Assembly (NCBI RefSeq): GCF_029433395.1
Contig: NZ_JAQTHW010000002.1
Span: forward strand, 806,001-870,000
DNA: 64,000 nucleotides
Direction of reading: 5' to 3'
Source of the DNA: Bifidobacterium sp. ESL0763
GTDB lineage: Bacteria; Actinomycetota; Actinomycetes; Actinomycetales; Bifidobacteriaceae
Made by a program: the position numbers and the translations under genes. The first letter of the stretch is position 1. Each line of letters begins with the position of its first letter. Of this stretch, positions 33,854 to 43,698 are shown piece by piece. Below the pieces are notes generated by a model. The model saw nothing but the letters and a program-made list of their open reading frames with translations. It was not told where the DNA came from and searched no databases.

Positions 33854-34567
33854 TCAATGGTTACCGTCAGCTTTTTCGTCGTCGCTCTTGACCGGCAACG
33901 GCAGCAACGCATGATGGCGTTTGATCGCCCCCGGTACCTTCCAATCGAAGCGGACGGAGAGCACACGTAGGATGACTACGAAGGCGACGATGGCGATATC
34001 GAAAGCCACTTCGAGCGCGAACGGGATATGCCCGCCCTGATAGGCCCGGGTGACGAAGACCGTCAGGACACTGCCGATCAGCGCGGGCACGGTGTACCAG
34101 TGGCTGTCGCGGATGACAGCAGGCACATCGTTCAGGAGCATGTCGCGGATGAGGCCTCCCCCGATGGCCGTGATCAGCCCCATGAAGACGGCGGTCATGC
34201 CGGAGGTGTGATAGATCAGCGCCTTTTGCGTCCCATTGACCGCATACAGCCCCAACGCCAAGGCGTCAAGCGCCACCATCGGCCATTTGAGCCTGTCGAC
34301 CTCGGGATAGATGACAGCGACGGCGACACCGGTAATCAATGAGGTGATGACCAATCCCCTGTCGGAAACACCGACAGGTGGCAAGGCACCGAGCAGCACG
34401 TCACGGATGATGCCTCCGCCGAGGCCGGTGAGCCAGACGGTCAGGAGGATGGCGATGAAATCATACTTTTTCTTGACGGCACACAGCCCGCCCAAAAGGC
34501 CGCAGCAGAAAGTCGCGATATATTCGATGGCCCAGAAAAACACGTTACTTTCCAGCGCCAACTGCAT
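33854..34567 (-). CDS. TRIC/UPF0126-type membrane protein
   Basis: A 237-residue, seven-span protein with the duplicated UPF0126 unit: GLGGGIIRDVLLG and AIGGGLIRDMLLND each carry the GGGxxRD motif on a kinked helix. Homologues (YadS, prokaryotic TRIC) form trimeric cation channels; ion preference here is unknown. The ATG at 34567 has AAAGGAT at good spacing; the frame is open further up but without a better site. It is transcribed away from ilvE's hairpin block and appears to be a single gene. Confidence 0.88.
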   Translation of the reverse strand: MQLALESNVFFWAIEYIATFCCGLLGGLCAVKKKYDFIAILLTVWLTGLGGGIIRDVLLGALPPVGVSDRGLVITSLITGVAVAVIYPEVDRLKWPMVALDALALGLYAVNGTQKALIYHTSGMTAVFMGLITAIGGGLIRDMLLNDVPAVIRDSHWYTVPALIGSVLTVFVTRAYQGGHIPFALEVAFDIAIVAFVVILRVLSVRFDWKVPGAIKRHHALLPLPVKSDDEKADGNH

Positions 34568-34731
34568 GTCGCACATCCTTTGCATATTCGTTTGAATAAT
34601 TGAAGAATATACCAGGTAACGGCCAAACACGGCTATCCAACACTCTGTTCGCATGCAATACTGTAATCCTTGGGTTTATTGCAGCGTTTCGTTGAAGCGG
34701 CGCAGCGATTCAGACCGAATCCGCACATACA

Positions 34732-34779
34732 AAGCGGCCTGCATCGTCTCCAAACCCAAGGAAACAATGCAGGCCGCTT
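34732..34779 (-). terminator. ilvE terminator hairpin
   Basis: AAGCGGCCTGCAT (34732-34744) pairs perfectly over 13 bp with 34767-34779, loop 22 nt. It begins about 30 bases past the ilvE stop. The loop contains AAACCCAAGG (34752-34761), complementary to CCTTGGGTTT at 34668-34677, so a competing structure is possible. Confidence 0.6.
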
Positions 34780-34811
34780 CAAACCTCGAAGCCGGCAATC
34801 GGCGAAGCCGT

Positions 34812-35939
34812 TCAGCAGACCTTCCACATCCAGTCGTGCGGATCCTCGATCTCGCCGAGCTGGATGCCGAGCAGCTCGTTGCGCAGCTGCAGCGTGAGGT
34901 CGCCGGACTTGTTGCCGTTGACCTCGACGTCGAAGGTCTCGGACTTGAAGCGGCCGATCGGGGTGATGATGGCGGCGGTGCCGCAGGCGAAGACCTCGGT
35001 GACCTCGCCGGACTTGATGTCCTCCAAGAGGTCGTCGAGCTTGATCATGGTCTCCACGACGTCACGGCCGTGGTCCTGCGCCAGCTGGATGAGCGAACGG
35101 CGGGTGACGCCGGGAAGGATGTTGCCGGTGAGCGACGGGGTCTCCAGGTGGCCGTCCTTGTGCACGGTGAACATGTTCATGCCGCCGAGCTCCTCAAGGT
35201 AGGTCTTGGTGGCCGCGTCGACGAAGCAGACCTGCTCGCAGCCGTGGTCTGCGCCGCGGTACTCGCCCAGCAGGGACGCCGCGTAGTTGCCGCCGCACTT
35301 GGCGAAGCCGGTGCCGCCGGGGCCGGTGCGGAACCACTTGTCCTCCACCCAGATGCTCACCGGCTTGACGCCGCCCGTGAAGTAGGGGCCGGAAGGCGAG
35401 GCGATGACGCAGTAGTCGACGGTCTGCGGGGCGCGCACACCGAGGAACGCCTCGGAGGCGAACATGAACGGGCGCATGTAGAGCGTGTATTCGCGGCGGC
35501 TGGGCACCCAGTCGACGTCCTTCTTCACCAGCGCGGCGACCGAGCCGAGGAAGTCGTCCTCGGAGAGCGGCGGCAGGTAGAGGCGCTTGGCTGAGTTGGA
35601 GAAGCGCTCGGCGTTGGCGTCGGGGCGGAAGAGCCAGGTGCTGCCGTCGGCGTGGCGGTAGGCCTTGAGGCCTTCGAAGCATTCCTGGGCATAGTGCAGG
35701 ACCGAGGCGCCCGGTTCCATCGCCAGCGGGCCGTAGGGCTCGACCTTGCGGTCGCCCCAGCCGCTGGACTTGTGCCAGACCATGTGGGTCATGTTGTCGC
35801 TGAAGAGCTGGCCGAAGGCGGGCTTGTCGATCAGCTGGTTGCGTTTCTCGTCGCTGGCCGGATGGGGGTTGGGCATGATGTCGAACGGCTCGGCGAGCTT
35901 GTTCAACGCTGTGGGATCATGATGGGTTTGCTCAGTCAT
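34812..35939 (-). CDS. ilvE: Branched-chain amino acid aminotransferase
   Basis: A 375-residue fold-type IV PLP enzyme of the longer (eukaryotic-like) IlvE group. HYAQECFEGLKAYR is the N-terminal marker, FAKCGGNYAASLLGEY includes the PLP lysine (in GFAKCGGNYAAS), and EVFACGTAAIITPI is the C-terminal cofactor contact. It interconverts leucine, isoleucine and valine with their keto acids using glutamate. An upstream GTG two codons before gives a slightly longer reading; the ATG is preferred, though its ribosome site (GAAGAAG) is weak. A single gene. Confidence 0.95.
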   Translation of the reverse strand: MTEQTHHDPTALNKLAEPFDIMPNPHPASDEKRNQLIDKPAFGQLFSDNMTHMVWHKSSGWGDRKVEPYGPLAMEPGASVLHYAQECFEGLKAYRHADGSTWLFRPDANAERFSNSAKRLYLPPLSEDDFLGSVAALVKKDVDWVPSRREYTLYMRPFMFASEAFLGVRAPQTVDYCVIASPSGPYFTGGVKPVSIWVEDKWFRTGPGGTGFAKCGGNYAASLLGEYRGADHGCEQVCFVDAATKTYLEELGGMNMFTVHKDGHLETPSLTGNILPGVTRRSLIQLAQDHGRDVVETMIKLDDLLEDIKSGEVTEVFACGTAAIITPIGRFKSETFDVEVNGNKSGDLTLQLRNELLGIQLGEIEDPHDWMWKVC

Positions 35940-36070
35940 TTTCACTTCTTCTTCGCGGTGACCGCCATGCGGCCTCTGGATCTGTTGTCGCCGTACGCTT
36001 GTGGCTGCGGCTTATGGTGCCACTGTGGCACACCGGGCGCGTGAAGTGGGTGGAATGGTTCACATAATGA

Positions 36071-36096
36071 AAAAGCCCACCCGAAGGTGGACTTTT
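36071..36096 (-). terminator. rplY terminator
   Basis: On the minus strand AAAAGTCCACC-TTCG-GGTGGGCTTTT followed by T: a stable stem with a UUCG tetraloop and T-run, 50 bp past the rplY stop. A second GC-only hairpin (36103-36120) stands between it and the gene. Confidence 0.9.
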
Positions 36097-36145
36097 CCGT
36101 CAGGCCCCAAGAGCGGGGCCCATGAGCTCGGATTGAGCGATGCCC

Positions 36146-36814
36146 TTACTTCTCCTCGGCGTCGCCATCGGCAGCGGCGGCGTCGCCATCGGCAGCCTCG
36201 CCCTCGGCACCCTCGGCGGCCTCGCCCTCGGCGCCTTCGGTCTCGGTGGCCTCGGCGGTGGATGCGGTGGCATCCTCGGGGATCTCGACGGAGACGACGG
36301 AGTCATCGTCCTTGATGTCGACGAGCTCGACGCCCTCGGGCAGCTCGAGGTCCTTGGCAAAGACCTTCTCGCCGTCCTGCAGGCCTTCGACGTTGGCGTC
36401 GATGCGCTCGGGCAGGTTGGCCACGTCGGCGCGGACCAGCAGGGTCTGCATGTCGACGAACGCGACGGCCGCGCCCTTCGGGGTGCCCACGGCGAAGACG
36501 GGCACGGTGACCTCGATCTTCTCGCCGGCCTTGACCTCGTAGAAGTCGATGTGCTCGACGATGCGCTTGACGGGGTTGCGCTGCACGTCCTTGACGACGG
36601 CGAGCTTGGAGTCCTTGCCGTACTCGATGGTGAACAGCGCGTTCGTGCGACGCAGCGCCAGGGTGGTCTCCTTCATCGGCAGCTTGACGAAGACGGGCTC
36701 GTTGCCGCCGGCGTAGATGGTGGCCGGAATCTGCTGGGCCACGCGCATGCGGCGGGCGACGCCCTTGCCGAACTCGGTGCGGACCTCACCGGAAAGCGTG
36801 ATGGTGTTTGCCAT
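36146..36814 (-). CDS. rplY: 50S ribosomal protein L25 (Ctc form)
   Basis: A 222-residue L25/Ctc protein that binds 5S rRNA. MANTITLSGEVRTEFGKGVA and the RVAQQIPATIYAGG loop are typical, followed by the C-terminal TL5 beta domain. The last 40 residues are an acidic Ala/Glu/Asp/Gly repeat tail (EGAEGEAAEGAEGEA...), encoded by DNA with short tandem repeats. The ATG at 36814 has AAGGAG; a frame start five codons up is inside that site. A single gene with its own terminator. Confidence 0.95.
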   Translation of the reverse strand: MANTITLSGEVRTEFGKGVARRMRVAQQIPATIYAGGNEPVFVKLPMKETTLALRRTNALFTIEYGKDSKLAVVKDVQRNPVKRIVEHIDFYEVKAGEKIEVTVPVFAVGTPKGAAVAFVDMQTLLVRADVANLPERIDANVEGLQDGEKVFAKDLELPEGVELVDIKDDDSVVSVEIPEDATASTAEATETEGAEGEAAEGAEGEAADGDAAAADGDAEEK

Positions 36815-37136
36815 GATGTGCTCCTTCATTGTTCCTTCGGTCCGGCGCGTACCGTGAAAACGGCATCGCCGACGACCGACTTAATTCATTGTGTTGTTTC
36901 GGCGCACCGATGCGCCGAAAGGAACGTCCGCAAGGCGGACACATCATTCAGCCCAGTCGATAACGGGAATCGCTTCCCCTCGCCAAAGCGCGACAGGCGT
37001 TCGGGCCGAAGCCCGGCACCCGCCAAAACAACTCTCTAAGTCTATCAGAGACGGCGACATTGCGCCAGTTCGCCGGCGACGCCTACCATGGGTGCATACG
37101 CTTTTTCATTCCGCGTCGCCATCGAAAGGGAGCCCC
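36815..37136. other. Divergent promoter region of rplY and the hydrolase gene
   Basis: 322 bp between two outward-facing genes. It must carry both promoters. No convincing hexamer pair or dyad stood out, and no coding sequence is supported. Confidence 0.4.
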
Positions 37137-38192
37137 ATGGTGCAACGATCCGCCGGCAGCAGATGGACCGGCCGTCTGCTCGCCGCCACCTCGCTGACTG
37201 CCGCGCTGGGCGCCGGCGCGACCTACGCCATGGCGGACCATCTGTTCAGGTCGATGATGGAGCCGGGACGCGGACGCCGGGGCGCAAGCGGTGGGATTGA
37301 CGATGACGCCTGCGATGCCATTGACAACGGCGGAATCGCCGCAGCCTCGGATCGGACCGACCCCCATGTCGCCGAGGAGCGGACGGAGGCCACCCGATGG
37401 TTCGAGGAGGCGAAGCGAGAGGTCACCATCGGTGCGGCTGACCACACCAGGCTCACCGGATGGATGCTCGATCCCGACCGCGCCGATCCCCCGCGCCATC
37501 TCTATGCCATCTGCTGCCACGACTACCTGGGCGGACCGGCGGATATGGCCCTGTACGCACACCGCCTGGCGCGCCTCGGCTTCCACGTGCTCACCCCGGC
37601 CAACCGTGCCCACGCTCCCAGCGGAGGACGATATGCGGGCATGGGCCTGCTCGAGAACCGCGACCTGCTGCGTTGGGCCGAGGGGCTAGTCGCGCGCGAC
37701 CGACAGGCGGGGATCCTGCTCTTCGGCGTCGGCATGGGCGCCTCCGCGGTGATGATGGCCGTGGGCGAGCGCCGCCTGCCCGGCAACGTCATCGCCGCGG
37801 TCTGCCAAGACGGCTACCACGACGCGTGGCGCCAGTGCGCGCACGTCATCCGCCGTTCCCGTCATATCCCATGGGCCTTGCGCGTGCCGGTGCTGCACAC
37901 GCTGGACCTCATCACGCGCCGCCGCGCCGGCTACGGGCTGCGCGAGGCCGACTGCGGCCCCTCCCTGCGCCGCGTCCGCATCCCCATGCTCTTCATCCAA
38001 TCCGGCGCCGACCGACTGGTCGCCCCGGCCAACCTCGACGGGAACTTCCGCGACTGCGCCAGCCCCACCAGACGCAAGCTGCTGGTCGCCGATGCGGGGC
38101 ACGCGATGGCCGCCGCCGTCGATCCGAGGCGTTTTTGGAATACGGTCGGCTCGTTCGTCGCCCAGTCGTTCCGGCACACCTCGGGGTGCTGA
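37137..38192 (+). CDS. Alpha/beta hydrolase family protein, nucleophile serine absent
   Basis: A 351-residue protein with an N-terminal hydrophobic segment (about 13-33) that suggests a signal anchor. The hydrolase core follows. The nucleophile elbow, normally GxSxG, reads GVGMG at 197-201, so Gly199 replaces the serine (codon GGC at 37731; AGC would be serine). The acid (Asp292 in SGADRLV) and histidine (His322 in DAGHA) are in place. The homologues I have in mind are YqkD-like hydrolases. It is either a dead homologue or a variant with another role. The ATG has AAAGGGAG. No operon partner; fadD follows on the same strand. Confidence 0.8.
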   Translation: MVQRSAGSRWTGRLLAATSLTAALGAGATYAMADHLFRSMMEPGRGRRGASGGIDDDACDAIDNGGIAAASDRTDPHVAEERTEATRWFEEAKREVTIGAADHTRLTGWMLDPDRADPPRHLYAICCHDYLGGPADMALYAHRLARLGFHVLTPANRAHAPSGGRYAGMGLLENRDLLRWAEGLVARDRQAGILLFGVGMGASAVMMAVGERRLPGNVIAAVCQDGYHDAWRQCAHVIRRSRHIPWALRVPVLHTLDLITRRRAGYGLREADCGPSLRRVRIPMLFIQSGADRLVAPANLDGNFRDCASPTRRKLLVADAGHAMAAAVDPRRFWNTVGSFVAQSFRHTSGC

Positions 38193-38360
38193 AATCGTTT
38201 GCGCCACTGGCATCACATGTGCCCGCGCGGCGATGCGCGATAGCTCACAAAAGGCTCTATGACGCCGTTTCCTACGCTACCGTAAGGTGACGGGAGACGA
38301 CGAATCCACTACTATCGAAGGTAACGAATAAACGAAGTCAAATTGTCGAGGAGTGCATAC

Positions 38361-40403
38361 GTGTCCGTCATCAACTCGTTGAAAGAGCAAACGCTCAAGC
38401 TGAGCCAGAAGGCCTTCCACCTGGGCGGCGATTTCGTCCATCCGGTCAACAACGAGGGACCGGAATCCCCCGATTTCAACGATGACCGCCATCTGGCCGC
38501 CGTCAAGCCGGTCGACGTCTCGACGCTGCCGAAAAGCCACGAGTGGGGCCCCGGCTACCCCACCACGATCTACACCGACGAGGAAAGCGGACTGCTGACC
38601 GTCTCCACCGCCGGCAACGAGCCGCTCGACGAGGGCATGTCGATCTACGACCTCTACGCCGAGCGCGCCGAGCGCATGGGCGACGAGCCGCTCTACAGCT
38701 TCAAGTCCGACGGCCAGTGGGTCACCCGTACCGCCAACGAGTTCCTGGCCGAGGTGCGCGAGGTGGCCAAGGGACTGATGCACTACGGCATCGGCAAGGG
38801 CGACGGCGTCTCGTTCATGTGCCACACCTCCTACGAATGGGACGTGGTCGACGCCGCGGTCATGGCCGTGGGCGGCGTGCTCGCCACCATCTACGACACC
38901 GATTCCGCCGAGCAGATCCGCAACATCGTCAACAACTCCGACTCCCGTCTGCTCATCGTCGAGACGCTCGCCATGCGCCAGGAGGCCGACGGCGCCGTGG
39001 AGGACTGCCCCACGCTCGAGAAGATCTACACGCTGGAGTCCGGCGCTCTCGATGAGCTGAAGGCCTACGGCAAGTCCGTCGACGACGAGACGCTCGACCA
39101 GCGCATCGACTCGGTGAAGAAGACCGACCTGTGCTCCATCGTCTACACCTCCGGCTCCACCGCGGCGCCCAAGGGTGTGGAGATGACCCATGAGCACTAC
39201 TGCACCACCGCGCTCAACCTGCGAGACTACATGCCCAAGCTGCTGAAGAAGAAGGGCAAGTCGGTGCTGCTCTTCCTGCCGCAGGCGCACACCTTCGCCC
39301 GCGCCGTCAACTACATCGTGGTGGCCAGCGACCTGCGCATCTACATCGCCGGCGGCATCAAGACGCTGATCGGCGACCTGCAGGTGGCCAAGCCCGCCGT
39401 CACCATCCTCGTGCCACGCGTGCTCGAGAAGGTCTACAACGCCGCCTCGCAGAAGGCCGGCCATGGCGCCAAGGGAGTCGCGTTCGCCGCCGCCGTGGTC
39501 GCCGCCCAGGAGTACGAGCGCCAGATGAGCGAGACCGGCCAGGCCAGCTTCGCCGCCCGCGCCCGCCGCGCCGCCTTCGACCCCATCGTCTACAAGTCGC
39601 TGCGCCAGGTGCTCGGCGGCCATGCCGAATGGTTCGTGGCCGGGGGCGCCCCGCTCGACCCGGAGCTGCTCGCCTTCTTCCGCGGCGCCGACGTGCCCGC
39701 CTATGAGGGCTACGGCCTCACCGAGACCACCGCGCCCTGCGCCTTCAACCCCAAGGGCACCCCGTTCCGCGAGGGCTCGGTCGGCGTGCCCTATCCGGGC
39801 TTCACGATCCGCTTGGCCGCCGACGGTGAGATCCAGGTCAAGGGCACCTGCGTCTTCCCCCGCTACCACAAGAACGACGAGGCCACCGAACTCGCCTTCA
39901 CACCCGACGGCTGGTACGCCACCGGCGACCTGGGGCGCATCAGCGACGACGGCTTCCTCTACATCACCGGCCGCAAGAAGGACCTCATCATCACCGCCGG
40001 CGGCAAGAACGTGGCCCCCGGCCCCATCGAAGAGATCATCCAGCGCTGCGAGTTCGTCTCCCAGGCGCTCGTGCTCGGCGACAAGCGCCCGTTCATCTCC
40101 GCGCTCATCACCCTCGACGAGACCTCGCTACGCTCCTGGCTCGACGCCGCCGGCCTCGACCGCGACATGCCGATGGAGGAGGCGTGCGGCAACGCCGTGG
40201 TGCGCGCCGAGGTGCAGAAGGCCGTCGACAAGGCCAACGAAGGCGTCTCGCGCGCCGAGTCGGTGCGCAAGTTCATCCTGCTGCCCGAGGAGTTCACCCA
40301 GGAGAACGGGCTGCTCACCGCCTCGATGAAGGTCAAGCGTCCCGCGGTCATCAAGCGCTACGAGAAGCTGCTCGCCACCCGGATGTACACCAAGAAGAAG
40401 TAA
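38361..40403 (+). CDS. fadD: Long-chain acyl-CoA synthetase (AMP-forming)
   Basis: A 680-residue adenylate-forming enzyme. The P-loop is YTSGSTAAPKGVEMTH, the A5 motif is GYGLTETTAPC, GWYATGDLG gives the adenine-binding Asp, and GRKKDLIITAGGKNVAP is the hinge. It most resembles the actinobacterial FadD15-like group. Chain length preference is not readable. The start is GTG at 38361, seven bases after GAGGAG; the TTG at 38343 lies inside the leader. It ends at a large hairpin facing era. Confidence 0.9.
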   Translation: MSVINSLKEQTLKLSQKAFHLGGDFVHPVNNEGPESPDFNDDRHLAAVKPVDVSTLPKSHEWGPGYPTTIYTDEESGLLTVSTAGNEPLDEGMSIYDLYAERAERMGDEPLYSFKSDGQWVTRTANEFLAEVREVAKGLMHYGIGKGDGVSFMCHTSYEWDVVDAAVMAVGGVLATIYDTDSAEQIRNIVNNSDSRLLIVETLAMRQEADGAVEDCPTLEKIYTLESGALDELKAYGKSVDDETLDQRIDSVKKTDLCSIVYTSGSTAAPKGVEMTHEHYCTTALNLRDYMPKLLKKKGKSVLLFLPQAHTFARAVNYIVVASDLRIYIAGGIKTLIGDLQVAKPAVTILVPRVLEKVYNAASQKAGHGAKGVAFAAAVVAAQEYERQMSETGQASFAARARRAAFDPIVYKSLRQVLGGHAEWFVAGGAPLDPELLAFFRGADVPAYEGYGLTETTAPCAFNPKGTPFREGSVGVPYPGFTIRLAADGEIQVKGTCVFPRYHKNDEATELAFTPDGWYATGDLGRISDDGFLYITGRKKDLIITAGGKNVAPGPIEEIIQRCEFVSQALVLGDKRPFISALITLDETSLRSWLDAAGLDRDMPMEEACGNAVVRAEVQKAVDKANEGVSRAESVRKFILLPEEFTQENGLLTASMKVKRPAVIKRYEKLLATRMYTKKK

Positions 40404-40426
40404 GGCCTCAGCCCACTGATGCCAGC

Positions 40427-40479
40427 GGCCGGACGGCCATGGAAACGGTTCAATGAACCGCAACCGAGACCGTCCGGCC
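40427..40479. terminator. Terminator between fadD and era
   Basis: GGCCGGACGG (40427-40436) pairs with CCGTCCGGCC (40470-40479); an inner CGGTT/AACCG stem fills the loop. It sits between convergent genes and can serve both directions. No T-run. Confidence 0.7.
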
Positions 40480-40501
40480 GTTGCCGTGTCTATGAGGCCG
40501 T

Positions 40502-41581
40502 TCAGAAACCGAGGCGCTCGAGCTGCTTGGGGTCGGACTGCCAGCTCTTCGCGACCTTGACGTGCAGGTCGAGCTTGGACTTCTGCCCGACGATGCGGTT
40601 GACGGCGGTGCGCAGCTTCTTCTTCACCCGCACCAGATGCTCGGCGCGGTGGCCGATGATGATGGGCTTCTGCGAATTGCGCTCCACGTAGATGGAGACC
40701 ATGACGTGGGCCTTGCCGTCGGCCGTCTCGGGGTTGTCGGATTCGCCCGGGCGGTCGATGGAGTCGACGACCACGGCCAGCGAATGCGGCAGCTCGTCGT
40801 CCAGCTCCTCCAGGAACGCGCCGCGCACCAGCTCGGCGATGGTGTCCTCGGGCTTCTCCTCGGTGACCTGGTCGTCGGGATACATCTGCGGACCTTCGGG
40901 CATGTTGTCAATCAGCACACGCTTGACCTCGGCCACATTGTCGTGGCCCAGGGCGCTGACCGGCACCACGTCGGTGAAATCCGCGAACTGGCTGATCTCG
41001 ATGAGCTTGGCCATCAGCTCCTGGCGGTTGAGCTCGTCGATCTTGGTGACGATGGCGATCAGCGGCACCTTCCAAACGAATTTGCCGTGCTCGTAGTCGC
41101 TTTCGTGCTTACCGTTTTGAGAATCGTTGCCGCCTTTGCCGGCACCGGCATGCTGCTTGCCGCTTTCACTGCCGTCCTTGACCTTGCGCGCGAACTCACC
41201 GCGCAGGCGGCTGAGGATGCGCTTGTCACCGGGCCCGATCTCCTGGTCGGCGGGCAGCAGGAACGCGACCTCCTGAACGTCAGAGAGCGATTCGTCGACG
41301 ATGTCGTTGAGCCGCTGGCCGAGCAGGGTGCGCGGACGGTGGATGCCGGGGGTGTCGACCAGCACGAGCTGGGCGTCGTCGGTGGTGACGATGCCGCGGA
41401 TGGCCTTGCGCGTGGTCTCCGGACGGGAGGAGGCGATGGCGATCTGGGTGCCCACGAGGGCGTTGATGAGCGTCGACTTGCCGACGTTCGGGCGGCCCAC
41501 CACCGCGACGAAGCCGGAGCGGTAGGGCTTGCGTTTCGCGTCGGCGTGCTTGGCCTGATCGGTGTGCTGTTCTTCAGTCAT
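40502..41581 (-). CDS. era: GTPase Era
   Basis: Ribosome-assembly GTPase that binds 16S rRNA near its 3' end. GRPNVGKS (29-36), DTPG (76-79) and TKID (179-182, the G4 motif) are present, and the KH domain lies at the C-terminus (VYVERNSQKPIIIGHR... HVKVAKSW). Era is usually about 300 residues; here it is 359, with an N-terminal tail and a hydrophilic insert at about 133-171 (Gly, Lys, Ser, Asn, His-rich) between the RLRGEF helix and VPLIAIVTKID. The ATG overlaps the end of corC by eight bases. It is last in the cluster. Confidence 0.93.
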   Translation of the reverse strand: MTEEQHTDQAKHADAKRKPYRSGFVAVVGRPNVGKSTLINALVGTQIAIASSRPETTRKAIRGIVTTDDAQLVLVDTPGIHRPRTLLGQRLNDIVDESLSDVQEVAFLLPADQEIGPGDKRILSRLRGEFARKVKDGSESGKQHAGAGKGGNDSQNGKHESDYEHGKFVWKVPLIAIVTKIDELNRQELMAKLIEISQFADFTDVVPVSALGHDNVAEVKRVLIDNMPEGPQMYPDDQVTEEKPEDTIAELVRGAFLEELDDELPHSLAVVVDSIDRPGESDNPETADGKAHVMVSIYVERNSQKPIIIGHRAEHLVRVKKKLRTAVNRIVGQKSKLDLHVKVAKSWQSDPKQLERLGF

Positions 41582-43004
41582 GCGTGTTCGTGTCCTTTGC
41601 GTCGTTGGTGGCGTGGTTCGTGCCATGCTCGGTGTCGTTGTCATTGCTTTCGTCGGCGCCGTCACCGCCGTGCCGGAGCGATTCGGGTTCGACGACGATC
41701 ATCGAGACCTTCTTGCGCCGCCCGGCCGAATCGGAGGCGGTGAGCTTGAGGCCGCGGGTCACGGCGCTCATGCCGACCAGCGGCACACGGCCGAGCAGCT
41801 TGGTCAGCAGGCCGTAGACCGTGTCGACGTCGTCCTCGTCGATGTCGACCTCGAAAAGCTCCTCGAGGTCGGCGATGGGCGTGCGCGCGGGCATCTGCCA
41901 GACGTGCTCGCCGATGCGCTTGGGGTCCTCGTGCTGCACGCGGTCGTGCTCGTCCTCCAGCTCGCCGACGATCTGCTCGATGGCGTCCTCGATGGTCACC
42001 AGTCCGGCGATGCCACCGTACTCGTCGACCACCACCGCCACGTGCTGGCGGGTGCGCTGCATCTCATGGAAGAGGTCATCGACCGGTTTGGATTCCGGCA
42101 CGAGCATCGGATCGCGGCATATCGATTCCATGGTGCGGCCGCGGGCCTCGGGGTTGAAGGAGGTGGCGCGCACGGCGTCCTTGAGGTAGGCCATGCCCTT
42201 GAGGTCGTCCACGTCCTCGCCGATCACCGGGATGCGCGAGAAGCCGGAACGCGAGCACAGCTGCAGGAAGCGTTCGAGTGTCTCGTCGTCGTCCACGCAG
42301 ATCATGTCGGTGCGCGGCACCATGATCTCGCGGGTCAGGGTCTCGGAGAGGGTGAGCACGTTGCGCAGCATCTCGGCTACCTCGGGGTCGAAGTCGTCGG
42401 CCTCCACGAGCCGGTCGATGGTGGCGCGCCCCTGCTCGCGCTGCATCTTCTCCAGCTCCTCGTCGTCGGAGAGCTCCTTCTGCTCCTCTCGGCGGCGCTG
42501 GGCGGTGTCCTGCCCGATCTTGGCGAACGGGGTGAGCGAGACGGCCAGCGAGATGACGCCGGCATAGCCCAGCATGACGTCAAGCGGCTTGGAGACGCCG
42601 GTGGAACGCGGGCGCAGCAGCACCGAGACCACGGCCACGACCAGCGCGAACACCACGCCGGCCACCAGCACGGCCCACAGCGGGGCGTCGAGCAGCATGG
42701 CGATGACGGCCACGAGCACGCCGTCGAAGACGTTGCAGAAGATCCTGAAGAAGGCGCAGGAGCCCGAGGTGGCGTGCCGGTCGACGATGAGCCGCTGGAC
42801 CTTGTGGATCCTGGCGATCTGCTTGACCTGCGAGAAGTGGCCGAGCTCGTCGTCGGTCTGCACCTCGAGGATCCGGTTGTTGAGGCTGGCCCGGGTGACC
42901 CTCGGCACCGCCGATTCGCTGGAGGCCATGATCAGCGAAAGCCATACGAGCAATGCGGCGACCACGGCCAGCACGGCCATGGTCACTACCGTCAATGCGT
43001 CCAT
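41574..43004 (-). CDS. CNNM/CorC-HlyC family membrane protein with CBS domains
   Basis: A 476-residue protein. It has an N-terminal DUF21/CNNM membrane region (hydrophobic runs at about 4-26, 93-112, 114-135 and 142-158), then [16 protein letters not shown] and two CBS domains ([21 protein letters not shown] in the second), and a CorC_HlyC domain. Homologues take part in magnesium or cobalt transport; it is not a hemolysin despite older names. It sits between ybeY and era, a gene order widespread in actinobacteria. The ATG has AAAGGAA ahead at long spacing. Confidence 0.9.
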   Translation of the reverse strand: MDALTVVTMAVLAVVAALLVWLSLIMASSESAVPRVTRASLNNRILEVQTDDELGHFSQVKQIARIHKVQRLIVDRHATSGSCAFFRIFCNVFDGVLVAVIAMLLDAPLWAVLVAGVVFALVVAVVSVLLRPRSTGVSKPLDVMLGYAGVISLAVSLTPFAKIGQDTAQRRREEQKELSDDEELEKMQREQGRATIDRLVEADDFDPEVAEMLRNVLTLSETLTREIMVPRTDMICVDDDETLERFLQLCSRSGFSRIPVIGEDVDDLKGMAYLKDAVRATSFNPEARGRTMESICRDPMLVPESKPVDDLFHEMQRTRQHVAVVVDEYGGIAGLVTIEDAIEQIVGELEDEHDRVQHEDPKRIGEHVWQMPARTPIADLEELFEVDIDEDDVDTVYGLLTKLLGRVPLVGMSAVTRGLKLTASDSAGRRKKVSMIVVEPESLRHGGDGADESNDNDTEHGTNHATNDAKDTNTHD

Positions 43005-43107
43005 CTGCTATCAACGTTCCTTTCAGAAACCACTTCACAAACTGCGATTACGAAAACCTTGCGGGGATACCCCGTCCGGAAACCCTGTCCATCGGGCAGG
43101 TCGGCGA

Positions 43108-43698
43108 TCATTCCCGCTTGCCTTCCTGTCCGCCTTCGAGGCGCCTCGCACCGCCCTTGCCGCCATTCCCGTCGCGGTTGTGCTCGGCGTCCCATCGGTC
43201 GAGCAGGTTCTCCGATCCGGGCGGCAGGACGGCGTCGTCGACCGATCGGCCGCGCACCGCGAAGAAGGTGAGCAGCAGCTGGCGCTGCAGGCCGAACATC
43301 TGCCGTTCCTGCTCCGGGTCGACGTGGTCGTAGCCCAGCAGGTGCAGGGTGCCATGGATGGCGAGGAGCATCATCTCCTCCATGGTGGAGTGTCCCGCGG
43401 CGGCGGCCTGCTGGCAGGCGACCCACGGGCAGATGACGATGTCGCCGAGCACGCCCTCCATGCTCACGCCGTCGACGCCGGGTCGCAGCTCGTCCATCGG
43501 GAAGCTCATCACGTCGGTGGGGCCTTCCAGCTGCATCCAGCGCAGGTGCAGCTGCGCGATCGGGTCCGGGTCGACGAAGAGGATGGTGAGGTCGGATTTC
43601 GTGCTCACCTGCATCCGGTCCATCACCCACAGCCCAAGCTCCGAGAAGATCTTGGGATCGATCCGCCAGACGGTCTCGTTGGTCACCCCGACGCTCAC
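43108..43698 (-). CDS. ybeY: Endoribonuclease YbeY
   Basis: A single-strand RNase for 16S rRNA maturation and ribosome quality control. The zinc motif [11 protein letters not shown] gives His115, His119 and His125. The 196-residue chain has a charged C-terminal tail of about 40 residues beyond the family core. It starts at GTG, four bases after GGGAG, and overlaps the phoH stop by four bases (GTGA), so translation is coupled. Confidence 0.95.
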   Translation of the reverse strand: MSVGVTNETVWRIDPKIFSELGLWVMDRMQVSTKSDLTILFVDPDPIAQLHLRWMQLEGPTDVMSFPMDELRPGVDGVSMEGVLGDIVICPWVACQQAAAAGHSTMEEMMLLAIHGTLHLLGYDHVDPEQERQMFGLQRQLLLTFFAVRGRSVDDAVLPPGSENLLDRWDAEHNRDGNGGKGGARRLEGGQEGKRE

